A stretch of DNA of 64,000 nucleotides from Opitutales bacterium (GTDB lineage: Bacteria; Verrucomicrobiota; Verrucomicrobiia; Opitutales; Oceanipulchritudinaceae): positions 1 through 64,000 of the forward strand of contig JAFIGG010000004.1 in the NCBI GenBank assembly GCA_020831485.1, written 5' to 3'. The translations under genes and the position numbers were made by a program. The notes under the pieces were generated by a model that searched no databases, was not told where the DNA came from, and was given only the letters and a program-made list of their open reading frames with translations. Within the stretch, counting starts at the first letter, position 1. Every line of letters starts with the position of its first letter. Of this stretch, positions 8,095-16,629 are shown piece after piece.

Positions 8095-10230
8095 TTAGCC
8101 AACTTCGATTGTGCCATCCCTGTGCGCATACACATCATGCGCCCGACCGTTGTGCTGAATTTCAACACGCCAGCCGGAATTTGTATCTTGAATTTTGACT
8201 ACAGCAGGCTCTGCTTCAGCTCGCTGGGCTGCGCTGACCGTCAAAAGACTGTGCTCCATCGCAGGCACGCTGTCCAAAGCTACATAAGGATATTCCTGGT
8301 ATTCCTTCTGAATGTTTTCCTCCATGCCGATAAAAGTATCGGCTGCGACACCGGGCTCAATATCCAGACGGCCTGCGGACACCTCCATGCCGCCAAGGGC
8401 GCGGCAGAAGCTGCTGACAAAGGCATTTGGACGCTCAATACGGAAACTGTCGCCGCCTGCAACGGCTTTGCCATTGCCGTCGTCATTGTAGACCTGGAAT
8501 CGTGCCTGGACCGGGGCAGCCGACTTGTCCAGTAGAACACGGTCCAAAATAATGAGCACATCGGGTTTAAGGAAAAGGATTGTGCGCACAATTGATCGCA
8601 CGTTGTCATCGACAAGCCGGTAGGCCGAGGTGGCATCACTGCTGGCCAGCATCCAGTGTTCATTGGCCTCGTATCGGGTGATATGCGACTCCGCCCATGA
8701 GGGATTGGTACCCTCGCTGCCATCGTGGTATTGATGGCCTTTGCCATCGATCAGTACAGCTGTGTGCGCCGCCGTCTGGCGGAGTTTCCACAGCGGCAGG
8801 GTCGGCATGTAGGCGGCATTGAAGGGATCGTGGAAGAGGCGTTCGCCGTAGGCTTTGAAGATCACACTGTTGCGGTCGGCGTGTTCGTGATTGGCGGGTC
8901 CGCCGCTGCGGAAGGCAACCTGGCAGGCATCGATATCCCAGCCGGTTCGCGAGAGAACCCAATCATTGACATAGCGCACATCCAGCAGGCTGGCGTCGGG
9001 CGCTGTTGGGCTAACATCCGGATCAAACCAGCCGATGCCATACTGACTGCGGATCTCTCCGAGGTTGAGCAATGTGTGCTGAGCAATGCCGTCGTTGCGT
9101 AAGGACGCGATCCATCCAGCCACGGACAGGTCACCGATGGTCTTTGCATCGCCGAAGTTCACCGCGTCATTGGGATTGCCAACCGTCGGCATGGACATCT
9201 GCAGGGCGTGGCGCACCGTTCCGCCGAAATCAATGATGTCGCGGTGGTCGATGCCAAAGGTTCGGTACAGGGTTTCCGCAAACAGGGCAAGGTGCAGGGT
9301 CGTATAGCCCCAATAGCTGATACCTTCGTCGTAACTGCCGTCCCGCCCATACATGGGCGCAAAGGCCCGCGCACTCTGAATAGCCATATCCAGCCAGCGG
9401 TTGACCTGCGGGTGCTCATCCTTGAGCACGCAACAGGCCATGGTGAGTCCGGCAATGGGAATGACTTTGAGGTTGGTCGAATTCAGGATAATCGGCCAGC
9501 GACTCATGTCATATTCGAAGTCGTGCTCGCTCTCAGGGTCAAAGGCCCAGCCGCGGACACGGTCCGGATAGCGCATTGAGTAGAGGCTTTGGAAACATGC
9601 CGGTGCGCCCTTTTCCGCAATCTGCTTTTTGACCTCAGCCTTGGTTGCGTCGTCCAGCACATCACCCAGCCAGCCAAGGGCAAGGCTCATTGCGATGCTG
9701 GCCTCGGGAGCCCGCTGCAAGCCGATGACCAATTCGCCGCCGTCGAGGAAGTAATCCCATTTCGGGTAATCCAGAATGCGCTGCAAAGCCAACACGGCGA
9801 CATCGCGGTGGCCGGCATCGCCATCCACCGCGTAGACGAATGCGGACCGTTCGAGAATCCGCCGCGCCCGGAGCATGTGGCGGACGTGGTCGTAGACGTT
9901 CAACTCATCGCGCAGGAAACGGGTATCCGCCTCGAGGTCAACGACGGTGCCGGTTTGCGCCAGCTCCGCCCCATCGCCCACCGCTGGGTCCGATGCGACA
10001 CCATCCAAGCGCTTCCGTCCGGAAATTTCAGCCCACAATGCCGCGAAACGGGGGTGCCGAATGCTTGTGCGGATCCTTTCCAGATCCTCCGGCCCAAAAA
10101 GGAGCCCTGAAGCAGGACCGCTCCCCCCAGTGACACCAGTCTCCGCGACCAGTCGCTGCCAGGGGGCCAGGACCATTCCGGCACCGGCAAAGAGTGAGGT
10201 ATTCAGAAATTTGCGGCGTGAGTCATTCAT
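8095..10230 (-). CDS. Tat-exported heparinase II/III-type polysaccharide lyase (copy A)
   Basis: This 711-residue periplasmic or secreted protein is predicted to cleave a uronate-containing polysaccharide by beta-elimination. The N-terminus MNDSRRKFLNTSLFAGAGMVLAP is a twin-arginine signal. Residues of about 100-400 form the alpha-toroid half, and the C-terminal half carries the heparinase II/III-like core with FRSGGPANHEHADRN near residue 440 (two conserved His), then LFHDPFNAAY, AAHTAVLIDGKGHQYHDG and a beta-sandwich. It differs from copies B and C (17879 and 19909) more than they differ from each other. It sits between the TonB receptor and the beta-helix gene, pointing to one glycan locus. 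The polysaccharide-lyase family number and substrate cannot be read from sequence alone. Confidence 0.85.
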   Translation of the reverse strand: MNDSRRKFLNTSLFAGAGMVLAPWQRLVAETGVTGGSGPASGLLFGPEDLERIRTSIRHPRFAALWAEISGRKRLDGVASDPAVGDGAELAQTGTVVDLEADTRFLRDELNVYDHVRHMLRARRILERSAFVYAVDGDAGHRDVAVLALQRILDYPKWDYFLDGGELVIGLQRAPEASIAMSLALGWLGDVLDDATKAEVKKQIAEKGAPACFQSLYSMRYPDRVRGWAFDPESEHDFEYDMSRWPIILNSTNLKVIPIAGLTMACCVLKDEHPQVNRWLDMAIQSARAFAPMYGRDGSYDEGISYWGYTTLHLALFAETLYRTFGIDHRDIIDFGGTVRHALQMSMPTVGNPNDAVNFGDAKTIGDLSVAGWIASLRNDGIAQHTLLNLGEIRSQYGIGWFDPDVSPTAPDASLLDVRYVNDWVLSRTGWDIDACQVAFRSGGPANHEHADRNSVIFKAYGERLFHDPFNAAYMPTLPLWKLRQTAAHTAVLIDGKGHQYHDGSEGTNPSWAESHITRYEANEHWMLASSDATSAYRLVDDNVRSIVRTILFLKPDVLIILDRVLLDKSAAPVQARFQVYNDDGNGKAVAGGDSFRIERPNAFVSSFCRALGGMEVSAGRLDIEPGVAADTFIGMEENIQKEYQEYPYVALDSVPAMEHSLLTVSAAQRAEAEPAVVKIQDTNSGWRVEIQHNGRAHDVYAHRDGTIEVG

Positions 10231-10292
10231 GAAACTTGCATAGTCTCTGGGAATTCCCGAGAGAATCCGTCCTTCTGTTTATGGTAAATAAC

Positions 10293-10328
10293 ACAAAAAA
10301 GCGCCTCCCCCGTTTCCGGAGGAGGCGC
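10293..10328 (-). terminator. Terminator of the TonB receptor gene
   Basis: GCGCCTCC (10301-10308) pairs with GGAGGCGC (10321-10328). On the minus strand the stem is followed by a T6 run (complement of 10295-10300). It lies 42 bases after the stop of the receptor gene and just upstream of the next gene, so the two genes are probably separate transcripts. Confidence 0.75.
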
Positions 10329-10370
10329 TGAAAGCTTACCTAACTTTTGTCTAAATCAACCCAGCTCGAA

Positions 10371-13300
10371 TTAGAATTCGAAGCGGGTGGTGATGAAGAA
10401 CTGACGGGGATCCTTGATGCGGTAGGCATAAGGGGAACCGTCATAGTTAACCGCGATCGGAGCGATACCGCCGCCTTCAAAGGCGTCACGAACATTCAAT
10501 TGAATGCGCATGCGGACACGGTCGTCCATGATCATGCGGGTGTAGGAGGCCCACAGGTCAACGTGGAATTGCTCCTTGTCGAAGACCGGGCTGTTGATGT
10601 CAGCGGCGTCCATGGTGCCCTCATCATTGACAATTCCGAGGTAACCAATGATCGCTTTATCCTGCCAGCGAAGACCGCCACCGATGGAAACACCTTCCAA
10701 CAGACCATCAGTGAAGGCGTAGTTAGTGATCAGGTTGGCGCGGTATTTGCGCTGACCAGCGGAAGCCTGACCTTCAGACAGACGAATGAAGTCCACTTCG
10801 CTCTGAACATTGATGTTGAACCAATCTTCAGGATTGGTGATACCCCACTGATTGTCAGGAGCAATCTCAGCACCACGGTAACCAAAGGAGCTCCAGAAGT
10901 TTGAGAGTTCGACTTCACGGCCACCGCGAAGGTCGAAGTTCGTCGGAATACCGGAAGGAGCTGTCGCGCTGGTCCAGACAGGCATACGCTCAGCAATCCA
11001 TGGATCCCACTCGGGAGCCACTTCGCTGATGAAGGTTTCCTGCTTACCAACGGTAAGCTTCATGTTCCAGTTGCGCATTGGGTTGTAAACAACCTGAACT
11101 TCCATACCTTCAGCACGTCGGGTTTGGGTTGCGTCAACCGACAGGCCTTCGGGGAAGTTATAGTCGAGACCGGTAATTTCCGCAACACGTGCTTCCTGCG
11201 CTTCCGTCAATGGAATGACGGAACCGTCGGAATCAAGGTTCCAGTCCGGATCTTCCGGATTACCACCGTCTTGCAGGCGAACAATAATATCAGCCCAGCT
11301 GCGCATCAGGTCTTCATCCACACGGTGCGTGCGGCTGACAAATACGGATGCGACACCACGGCTGTTACGTTCTTCCACTTCGAACCAGTTCACACGGGCA
11401 AACAGTTTGCCGCCGAAGAGGGTCACGCCTACGCCGTAGTCCTTACCATCACCAACCGGCTTGCCGAGTTCATTACCGAAGAAGTCGGTTGCGGCACCGG
11501 AAGGCGGATTGAAGTTGTCGGACTCGTTGTAGTGAAGACTCAATTCGCCACCTTCCCAGCGGAAGGGCTTGACGACAATACCGAGGGTTGATGTCGAACC
11601 GCTGATCTCTTCCCAGTCACCCCAGGAAGTGAAGTTGGCTCGGAGACCTGCTTCGCTCATGCGACCGGCAACCAGATCACTGTCAGCAGGCCCCAAGTCG
11701 GAACTGCGGGCTTTGAATTCGTCACGACGAATACCTGCGGTGGTCACAATGCGCTCATCCCAGAAATAAGACTGAGTCGCGAAGTTGTAGGAGTCGATAA
11801 CGCGTTGGTCGGCACGGGTAGTGGCCCAGAAGCGCTCGGTGTTGAGATTCACACCGGCGTCATACCAAGGCTCTTCACCGGCAGCCCATGCGCCTTCGTC
11901 TTCCCAATTGATGGTACGAATGGTGAAGTCGGTGGGGCCACCGCCACCCAGGGGACCTGGATTGGAGATACCCATATTAGCCTGATTGACCATCTCATCC
12001 GAGCCAATGTAATAGTGGCGACGGATGTTACCATTTTGCTGGGCATAGCTTTGAGTTCCAGTACGTGGAGTATACCACATACTGTCACCGCCGACCATGG
12101 CGATACGGCTACGGGTGCGCTTGCGGGTCACGTCGTGACGGGAAGCAAAGCCCAACAAACGGTGACGGCCGAGGTGACGCACCCAGTCATTGCGATCCGT
12201 TAGGTCGAACTGATAGGCGAGCATCGCATAGATGCTGTCATTGGTTTCCGGCTGAGTAAAGGTATCAGCTTGGTAGTCCTCAACAAAGGGCGCACCATAA
12301 TTCGGGTTTTCACGACCGTCGACGAAGTGCGTGTTCGGGTCGATATAGATAGTGGTGGCCTGTTGCTGAGAGAGCGGGCGCTGCTCCAGTGAGTCCATGT
12401 GCTGGCGGAACCAGCTAACGCTCAGAAAGAGATTGCGTGCCAAACGCTGCTCGAAGTCGAGGCTGTAGCTCTTGGCCCACTGCCGGCCGTAGTTGGGAGC
12501 GATCACATTGATGTTTTCCCAGTCGTAAATATCACGATCGGTCAATGAAGGCTCGAACCAGGGGCTCATAACCGGTGTACCATCCGGGTTGGTAGGAGCT
12601 TCCGGCGCACGAGTGGTCATCTGACGGCGGTCATAGACTTCGTGCTGTGCATCCGTGCGGACACGCACTTGATTGCCGTCTTCGTCTTCTTCAAACACTG
12701 GCGGAACATTTGGGCGCCAGGTTTCGGACATGACCCAGTTGGTGCTCAGATCCGGATGAACCTTGAGCCAGGGAGCCGTGTGGCCCACTTCCAGACTGCG
12801 CACATAGAGCGGGGAGTCAGGATCATTGATGGCAACATTGTCACCTACCACACCGGCAGAACTGACATGGTCATCACCGTAATCGAGAACGGATCCCGGA
12901 GATTCAACGTGACGGGTAAACGGACCAACCTGAGAACCATTGTCATAGGTGACCATCCGGGTCATCGGGTTGTAGGACGGACGACCGTCTGCGATCCAGT
13001 TCGTCACGCGCTCACGCGGAGTGATGTAATTCGGACGACGATTTTGATTCTGATAGCGCTCGATACTCCCACGGAAGGTGGTGTGCTCGAAGGGCTGGAA
13101 CGTGAAAGCACCGTATTGGCGCTGAGTGTCGTCGTAGGAAGGCTTGCGCTTGAAGCCACGGTTATCATCCACAGCAGCAACATAAAGTGCCAACACATCG
13201 TCGATGATGGGCTGATTGTGGTTGAAGCTGAAGCGGTAGGAATCCCAGCTGCCGTAGCGGGCAACCAATTCCGTCTGCTGCACATTCAACATCGCCTGTC

Positions 13301-13892
13301 CAGTCGTCTGATTAACGATACCGGCAGGGCTACCCAAACCGAACAAGAGCGAGTTCGGCCCACGATTGATTTCAACCGAACGGGTATTATACTCGTCGAA
13401 TGGAATCCGCGTAATGGTTGGGTGGTTATTCTGCGCCGAGTCCGCAGAACCCAGACCGCGAATACGGTTGGTGGTAGCTGCGGTTTCAGCGAGACCGCTG
13501 TCACGGCTGTGACCGGCGGCCAAGTCTTTCACCCCGCCACGATTGATTTCGTAGGCAGTGTAGTTACCAACACCTTCGGTATTGGCTTCGTAGAGGAAGA
13601 TGTCGTTGATGTCCAGCGAGCCGGTATCTTCCAGCTGCTGACGGGTAACGATCGTAATGGAGGAAGCAAGGTCGCTGACGTTTGTGTTCAAACGGCTACC
13701 TGCGAGTGTGCTTTCGGAGTGATATCCGATGTCAGCGTCCGACGTCGTAACGGCAAACGGAGACAATTCGAATACATCCTCGTCAGCAGGGACGGTCTGG
13801 GACCATGCAACGGAGGCAATCGACAATGATGCCACCACCGCTGCAAGTCGCCGGCCCTGGAGACTAATGCGTGAATATATTGTTGGAGTCAT
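10371..13892 (-). CDS. TonB-dependent outer-membrane receptor
   Basis: This is a 1173-residue outer-membrane transporter that uses TonB energy to import a ligand, here probably an oligosaccharide. A signal peptide (RRLAAVVASLSIASVAWSQ) is followed by VFELSPFAV, the lead-in common in verrucomicrobial receptors. The plug domain then runs from about residue 65 to 200 (SRLNTNVSDLASSITIVT, SVEINRGPNSLLFGLGSPAGIVNQ). The remaining roughly 950 residues alternate as beta-barrel strands and end in the classical C-terminal aromatic FITTRFEF. No SusD-like gene is beside it, unlike Bacteroidota loci. Its promoter region is shared with the divergent SDR gene, and no Shine-Dalgarno sequence precedes the ATG. 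Ligand is inferred only from neighbours. Confidence 0.92.
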   Translation of the reverse strand: MTPTIYSRISLQGRRLAAVVASLSIASVAWSQTVPADEDVFELSPFAVTTSDADIGYHSESTLAGSRLNTNVSDLASSITIVTRQQLEDTGSLDINDIFLYEANTEGVGNYTAYEINRGGVKDLAAGHSRDSGLAETAATTNRIRGLGSADSAQNNHPTITRIPFDEYNTRSVEINRGPNSLLFGLGSPAGIVNQTTGQAMLNVQQTELVARYGSWDSYRFSFNHNQPIIDDVLALYVAAVDDNRGFKRKPSYDDTQRQYGAFTFQPFEHTTFRGSIERYQNQNRRPNYITPRERVTNWIADGRPSYNPMTRMVTYDNGSQVGPFTRHVESPGSVLDYGDDHVSSAGVVGDNVAINDPDSPLYVRSLEVGHTAPWLKVHPDLSTNWVMSETWRPNVPPVFEEDEDGNQVRVRTDAQHEVYDRRQMTTRAPEAPTNPDGTPVMSPWFEPSLTDRDIYDWENINVIAPNYGRQWAKSYSLDFEQRLARNLFLSVSWFRQHMDSLEQRPLSQQQATTIYIDPNTHFVDGRENPNYGAPFVEDYQADTFTQPETNDSIYAMLAYQFDLTDRNDWVRHLGRHRLLGFASRHDVTRKRTRSRIAMVGGDSMWYTPRTGTQSYAQQNGNIRRHYYIGSDEMVNQANMGISNPGPLGGGGPTDFTIRTINWEDEGAWAAGEEPWYDAGVNLNTERFWATTRADQRVIDSYNFATQSYFWDERIVTTAGIRRDEFKARSSDLGPADSDLVAGRMSEAGLRANFTSWGDWEEISGSTSTLGIVVKPFRWEGGELSLHYNESDNFNPPSGAATDFFGNELGKPVGDGKDYGVGVTLFGGKLFARVNWFEVEERNSRGVASVFVSRTHRVDEDLMRSWADIIVRLQDGGNPEDPDWNLDSDGSVIPLTEAQEARVAEITGLDYNFPEGLSVDATQTRRAEGMEVQVVYNPMRNWNMKLTVGKQETFISEVAPEWDPWIAERMPVWTSATAPSGIPTNFDLRGGREVELSNFWSSFGYRGAEIAPDNQWGITNPEDWFNINVQSEVDFIRLSEGQASAGQRKYRANLITNYAFTDGLLEGVSIGGGLRWQDKAIIGYLGIVNDEGTMDAADINSPVFDKEQFHVDLWASYTRMIMDDRVRMRIQLNVRDAFEGGGIAPIAVNYDGSPYAYRIKDPRQFFITTRFEF

Positions 13893-14226
13893 GGCGTTGG
13901 AGGTTTTGTTTGGTTAACACCGGATTCGAAACACCTAAACGAATCGAGTGTGTATTGAAGTCAGAGTAAAAATATATTAAAGAACGGTCTGTCTTGGGAA
14001 ACGGCAAAGCACGGCCCGATGCGTTTTGTCGTCGTTTAAAACCAGCACTCGAACAATGGCCCGAACAAGGAGGAGGGGGTAATTTGAAGGAGGCTAGCCC
14101 CAAAATATGTATTGTAGGCTGACCAAAGGTGGGAAACCCGTTCAAAAACAGCAATAGAAAGTTGAGTCTGACAGTCAGACAGGAGATTTAATTCGCATTC
14201 TATAAGGAAGATCCTTCAACTAATTT
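13893..14226. promoter_or_regulatory. Divergent promoter region with palindrome GTCTGACAGTCAGAC
   Basis: This 334-base region separates the divergent TonB receptor and SDR genes. A perfect inverted repeat GTCTGAC-A-GTCAGAC occupies 14166-14180, ending 46 bases before the SDR start. Nearly the same palindrome lies upstream of the GH112 phosphorylase gene at 56131-56143, so a common regulator is possible. No -35/-10 pair stands out clearly. Confidence 0.45.
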
Positions 14227-14937
14227 ATGACTACTTATCAGGTGGCTATCACTGGATCGGATCGGGGCCTGGGCCTTGAATTGTGCAAGGCTTTCGCGCG
14301 CGGAGGACACACCGTGTTCGCTGGGCAATACATGCCTGATGCAGACTCACTGGCTGAACTGCAACAGCAATATCCCAATACAGTCTTTCCCATAGCCCTT
14401 GATTGCGCCAGTGATGTATCTATAAAGCACTTCGTAGGAGAAACTTACAAACACACTCCAAGGCTGGAGATCCTGCTAAACAACGCTGCGGTCCTTGGGG
14501 ATATTGAAACAGGCATCGCTAGCACTCTGGATTTTGATGAAATGCAGAAGGTCTTTAACATCAACGCCCTGGGACCCTTGCGCCTGGTCAATGCGTTGTT
14601 GCCGCTGCTAAAAGCGGGATCCCGGAAGCGTATCGCGTATATCAGCTCAGAAGCCGCCAGCATCAGCGAAAATTTCCGTGATCGCTGGTTTGCCTACTGC
14701 ATGTCGAAAGCAGCGCTCAATCGGCAGGCTGCATTGATTCATGAGGCCTTGAAATCCGAGGATTTCTCCGTGCTCTGCCTGCACCCGGGCCATTTGCGCA
14801 CTCACATGCGCGGGGAGCTGGACGAATCGGCCTCCCTAACGGCGGAGGCGGTGGCGAAGCCGCTGATGGAGTTGATCCTGAATCCTCCTAAGTCCTTCGG
14901 GTTCTGGGATTTCGAAGGTAAAGAGATGGGCTGGTAG
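14227..14937 (+). CDS. Short-chain dehydrogenase/reductase
   Basis: This is a 236-residue cytoplasmic NAD(P)-dependent oxidoreductase of the classical SDR fold. TGSDRGLG at residues 9-16 is the nucleotide-binding TGxxxGxG motif. LLNNAAVLG is the NNAG-type motif, and the catalytic Ser (YISSEAAS) and YCMSK tetrad follow around residues 139-160. HPGHLRTHM matches the PG-T region after strand 6. It is transcribed away from the TonB receptor and converges on the amidohydrolase gene, with which it shares hairpins between the stops. It may reduce a sugar or uronate catabolite made by the locus, but SDR sequences do not reveal substrate. C-terminus ends at a conserved short FWDFEGKEMGW. Confidence 0.88.
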   Translation: MTTYQVAITGSDRGLGLELCKAFARGGHTVFAGQYMPDADSLAELQQQYPNTVFPIALDCASDVSIKHFVGETYKHTPRLEILLNNAAVLGDIETGIASTLDFDEMQKVFNINALGPLRLVNALLPLLKAGSRKRIAYISSEAASISENFRDRWFAYCMSKAALNRQAALIHEALKSEDFSVLCLHPGHLRTHMRGELDESASLTAEAVAKPLMELILNPPKSFGFWDFEGKEMGW

Positions 14938-14963
14938 GAAAGGACGATCGCAACCGTCGGCAT

Positions 14964-15015
14964 GGGCGGACTAGGGCGTCCACCCTCCCGGGGACGGGCA
15001 CGCCCTCGTGCCCGT
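14964..15015. terminator. Two intergenic hairpins between convergent genes
   Basis: GGGCGGAC (14964-14971) pairs with GTCCACCC (14978-14985) with one mismatch. ACGGGCAC (14994-15001) pairs perfectly with GTGCCCGT (15008-15015). They lie between the stops of the SDR and amidohydrolase genes and could end both transcripts. The first is one copy of the GGCGGAC-core palindromes also found at 53581 and 59919. Confidence 0.5.
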
Positions 15016-15021
15016 TTTCGC

Positions 15022-16629
15022 TTAAAACCGCACCTTATTCAGGATCTTCTGCATGTTCAAACCGAGGATATTGCGTTTATCCTGCTCACTGATGTCGGCA
15101 TAGACAACCCAGCCAAACTGCGGAATGGGATCCCGCATGGGTGCGTCGGAGCCGTAAACAACGCGTTCGGAACCCAACTGCTCGACCATGTATTCGATGG
15201 TGCCGTGAGTGACACTAGTAAATGTGATCTCCAAAAAACAATTGGGATGGGCGCGGGCTATTTCGATGTGTTCGCGGCAGACGGGCCAGGTCCAGCCAGA
15301 ATGGGCGAGCAGGAAGTTGATATTCGGAAAGCGGCTAGCAAGGTCATGCATTTCCTCGGTAAAATTGTCCGACATGTGCATTTTGGCGAAGAGGTGGTGT
15401 TCATTGCCGTATTTCCACCAGGGATCAAAGCGGGGATCGTTGTAAGGGATGCCCATCCGTGGAAAATACGGTTTAATGCCCCGGCAGCCCTTCTCTTCAT
15501 ACCAGTAACGCAATTCGCGGTCCCAGTCCTCAACATAATTGGGGTCGAGCACCGCATAGGCAACGAACTCCTCGGGAAAATCCGCCAAGCCTTCCACGGC
15601 ATCGCGGTTGCCCAATTCGTAATCCGTGACAATGGCGGTCCAGGAGCTGCCGCAACTTATCTTGACGCCAAGACGTCTGTTTCGCTCGACCAGCCCTTTC
15701 ACGTCCGCATTGCCCATGTAAACGGCTCCGGCGCCCTTCGAGCCTTTTTTCAGAAAGTGGGTGTGCGAATCAATGACAATTGAATCCTCAATCGGTAATC
15801 CCTCCAGCGCACGCGCCAAAACCGCGTCATCCTGCCGCGGTTTGGCGTAGGGCTTGGGCAACTCAACATTCAGCAGCCGGGCCAGATTGCCACCGGCAAT
15901 GGCGTTGCGCTGAGCCTCGCTGAGTTCCGAATAATCGATAAAGGCCCGCGCCGCGCCGAGGGACTTCTCAAGGCCCTCCGTGCCAAAAAGCAGCTGCTCG
16001 GGCCCGATATCCGCACAGAGTTGCTCCAGCAGGCCGTTGGCCTGGTAATTCGAACACTCAATGTGCAGGTTTGGAAAGGCCCTCAGCAAAGGCAGAACAC
16101 GCCGGGTAGCATCAAAGCGAACGGCCTGCAAGAGAAGGTTCAGGCCAGGATAGCTCTTGCATATCCATTGCACTTCAGGCCAGGAAATCTGCTCCCGCAG
16201 CGAACCCTGCTGGCCGCACTCGACCAGCAAAGGAATACCTTCCGCCTGCATGGCGTCCAGCAAGGGGCCAAGGGTCAGGGCATCCACTGAGAAGTTGAAT
16301 GCACGTGGATAAATCTTTAAAGCGCGCACGTTCTGCGCCCTCGCTTGCTCCAGCAAAGCTCCGGGCTCCGGAAATTCACCGCTGTGGTGGGGCAGCGCAA
16401 CCCAACACGCGTAGAGGCGCTCGTGCTGCCGACAGGCCTCGCTGACCAGCGGGTTGCCAACATCCGGATGGACCTCTGAGCCCACGTGGGCGGTGATCAA
16501 GGCCCCCTGAATGGCACAGCGCTCCAACTCGGAAAGCAAGGTATCGGTACCCCAAGGGGCCAGGATATCCTTCCCCGCCCGACGCCCGATGTGGGCATAG
16601 CTGTCAAAATAGATCGTGTCCTTAGCCAT
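15022..16629 (-). CDS. Tandem amidohydrolase-2 (COG2159-type) fusion protein, N-terminal half degenerate
   Basis: This is a 535-residue protein made of two TIM-barrel metal-dependent hydrolase units in one chain; the usual family member is one unit. The C-terminal unit (about 285-535) keeps the expected ligands: IDSHTHF (HxH), AKMHMSD, LLAHSGW and VVYGSDAPM. The N-terminal unit (about 1-265) keeps the fold pattern and the ending LLFGTEGLEKSL...NLARLL, but has DSYAH for HxH, LLLQAV for the LAHSG His and FGTE for FGSD. It is therefore probably inactive and may be structural. The start overlaps the aminotransferase end by 8 bases, making this the last gene of the symporter/heparinase operon. Members of the family hydrolyse lactones or amides or decarboxylate acids; the substrate is unknown. 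Confidence 0.82.
   Translation of the reverse strand: MAKDTIYFDSYAHIGRRAGKDILAPWGTDTLLSELERCAIQGALITAHVGSEVHPDVGNPLVSEACRQHERLYACWVALPHHSGEFPEPGALLEQARAQNVRALKIYPRAFNFSVDALTLGPLLDAMQAEGIPLLVECGQQGSLREQISWPEVQWICKSYPGLNLLLQAVRFDATRRVLPLLRAFPNLHIECSNYQANGLLEQLCADIGPEQLLFGTEGLEKSLGAARAFIDYSELSEAQRNAIAGGNLARLLNVELPKPYAKPRQDDAVLARALEGLPIEDSIVIDSHTHFLKKGSKGAGAVYMGNADVKGLVERNRRLGVKISCGSSWTAIVTDYELGNRDAVEGLADFPEEFVAYAVLDPNYVEDWDRELRYWYEEKGCRGIKPYFPRMGIPYNDPRFDPWWKYGNEHHLFAKMHMSDNFTEEMHDLASRFPNINFLLAHSGWTWPVCREHIEIARAHPNCFLEITFTSVTHGTIEYMVEQLGSERVVYGSDAPMRDPIPQFGWVVYADISEQDKRNILGLNMQKILNKVRF

Noticed and set aside
12642-13829. Open frame of 395 codons on the plus strand within the TonB receptor gene
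   Set aside because: It is antisense to a fully patterned receptor gene and its translation shows no domain or codon logic.
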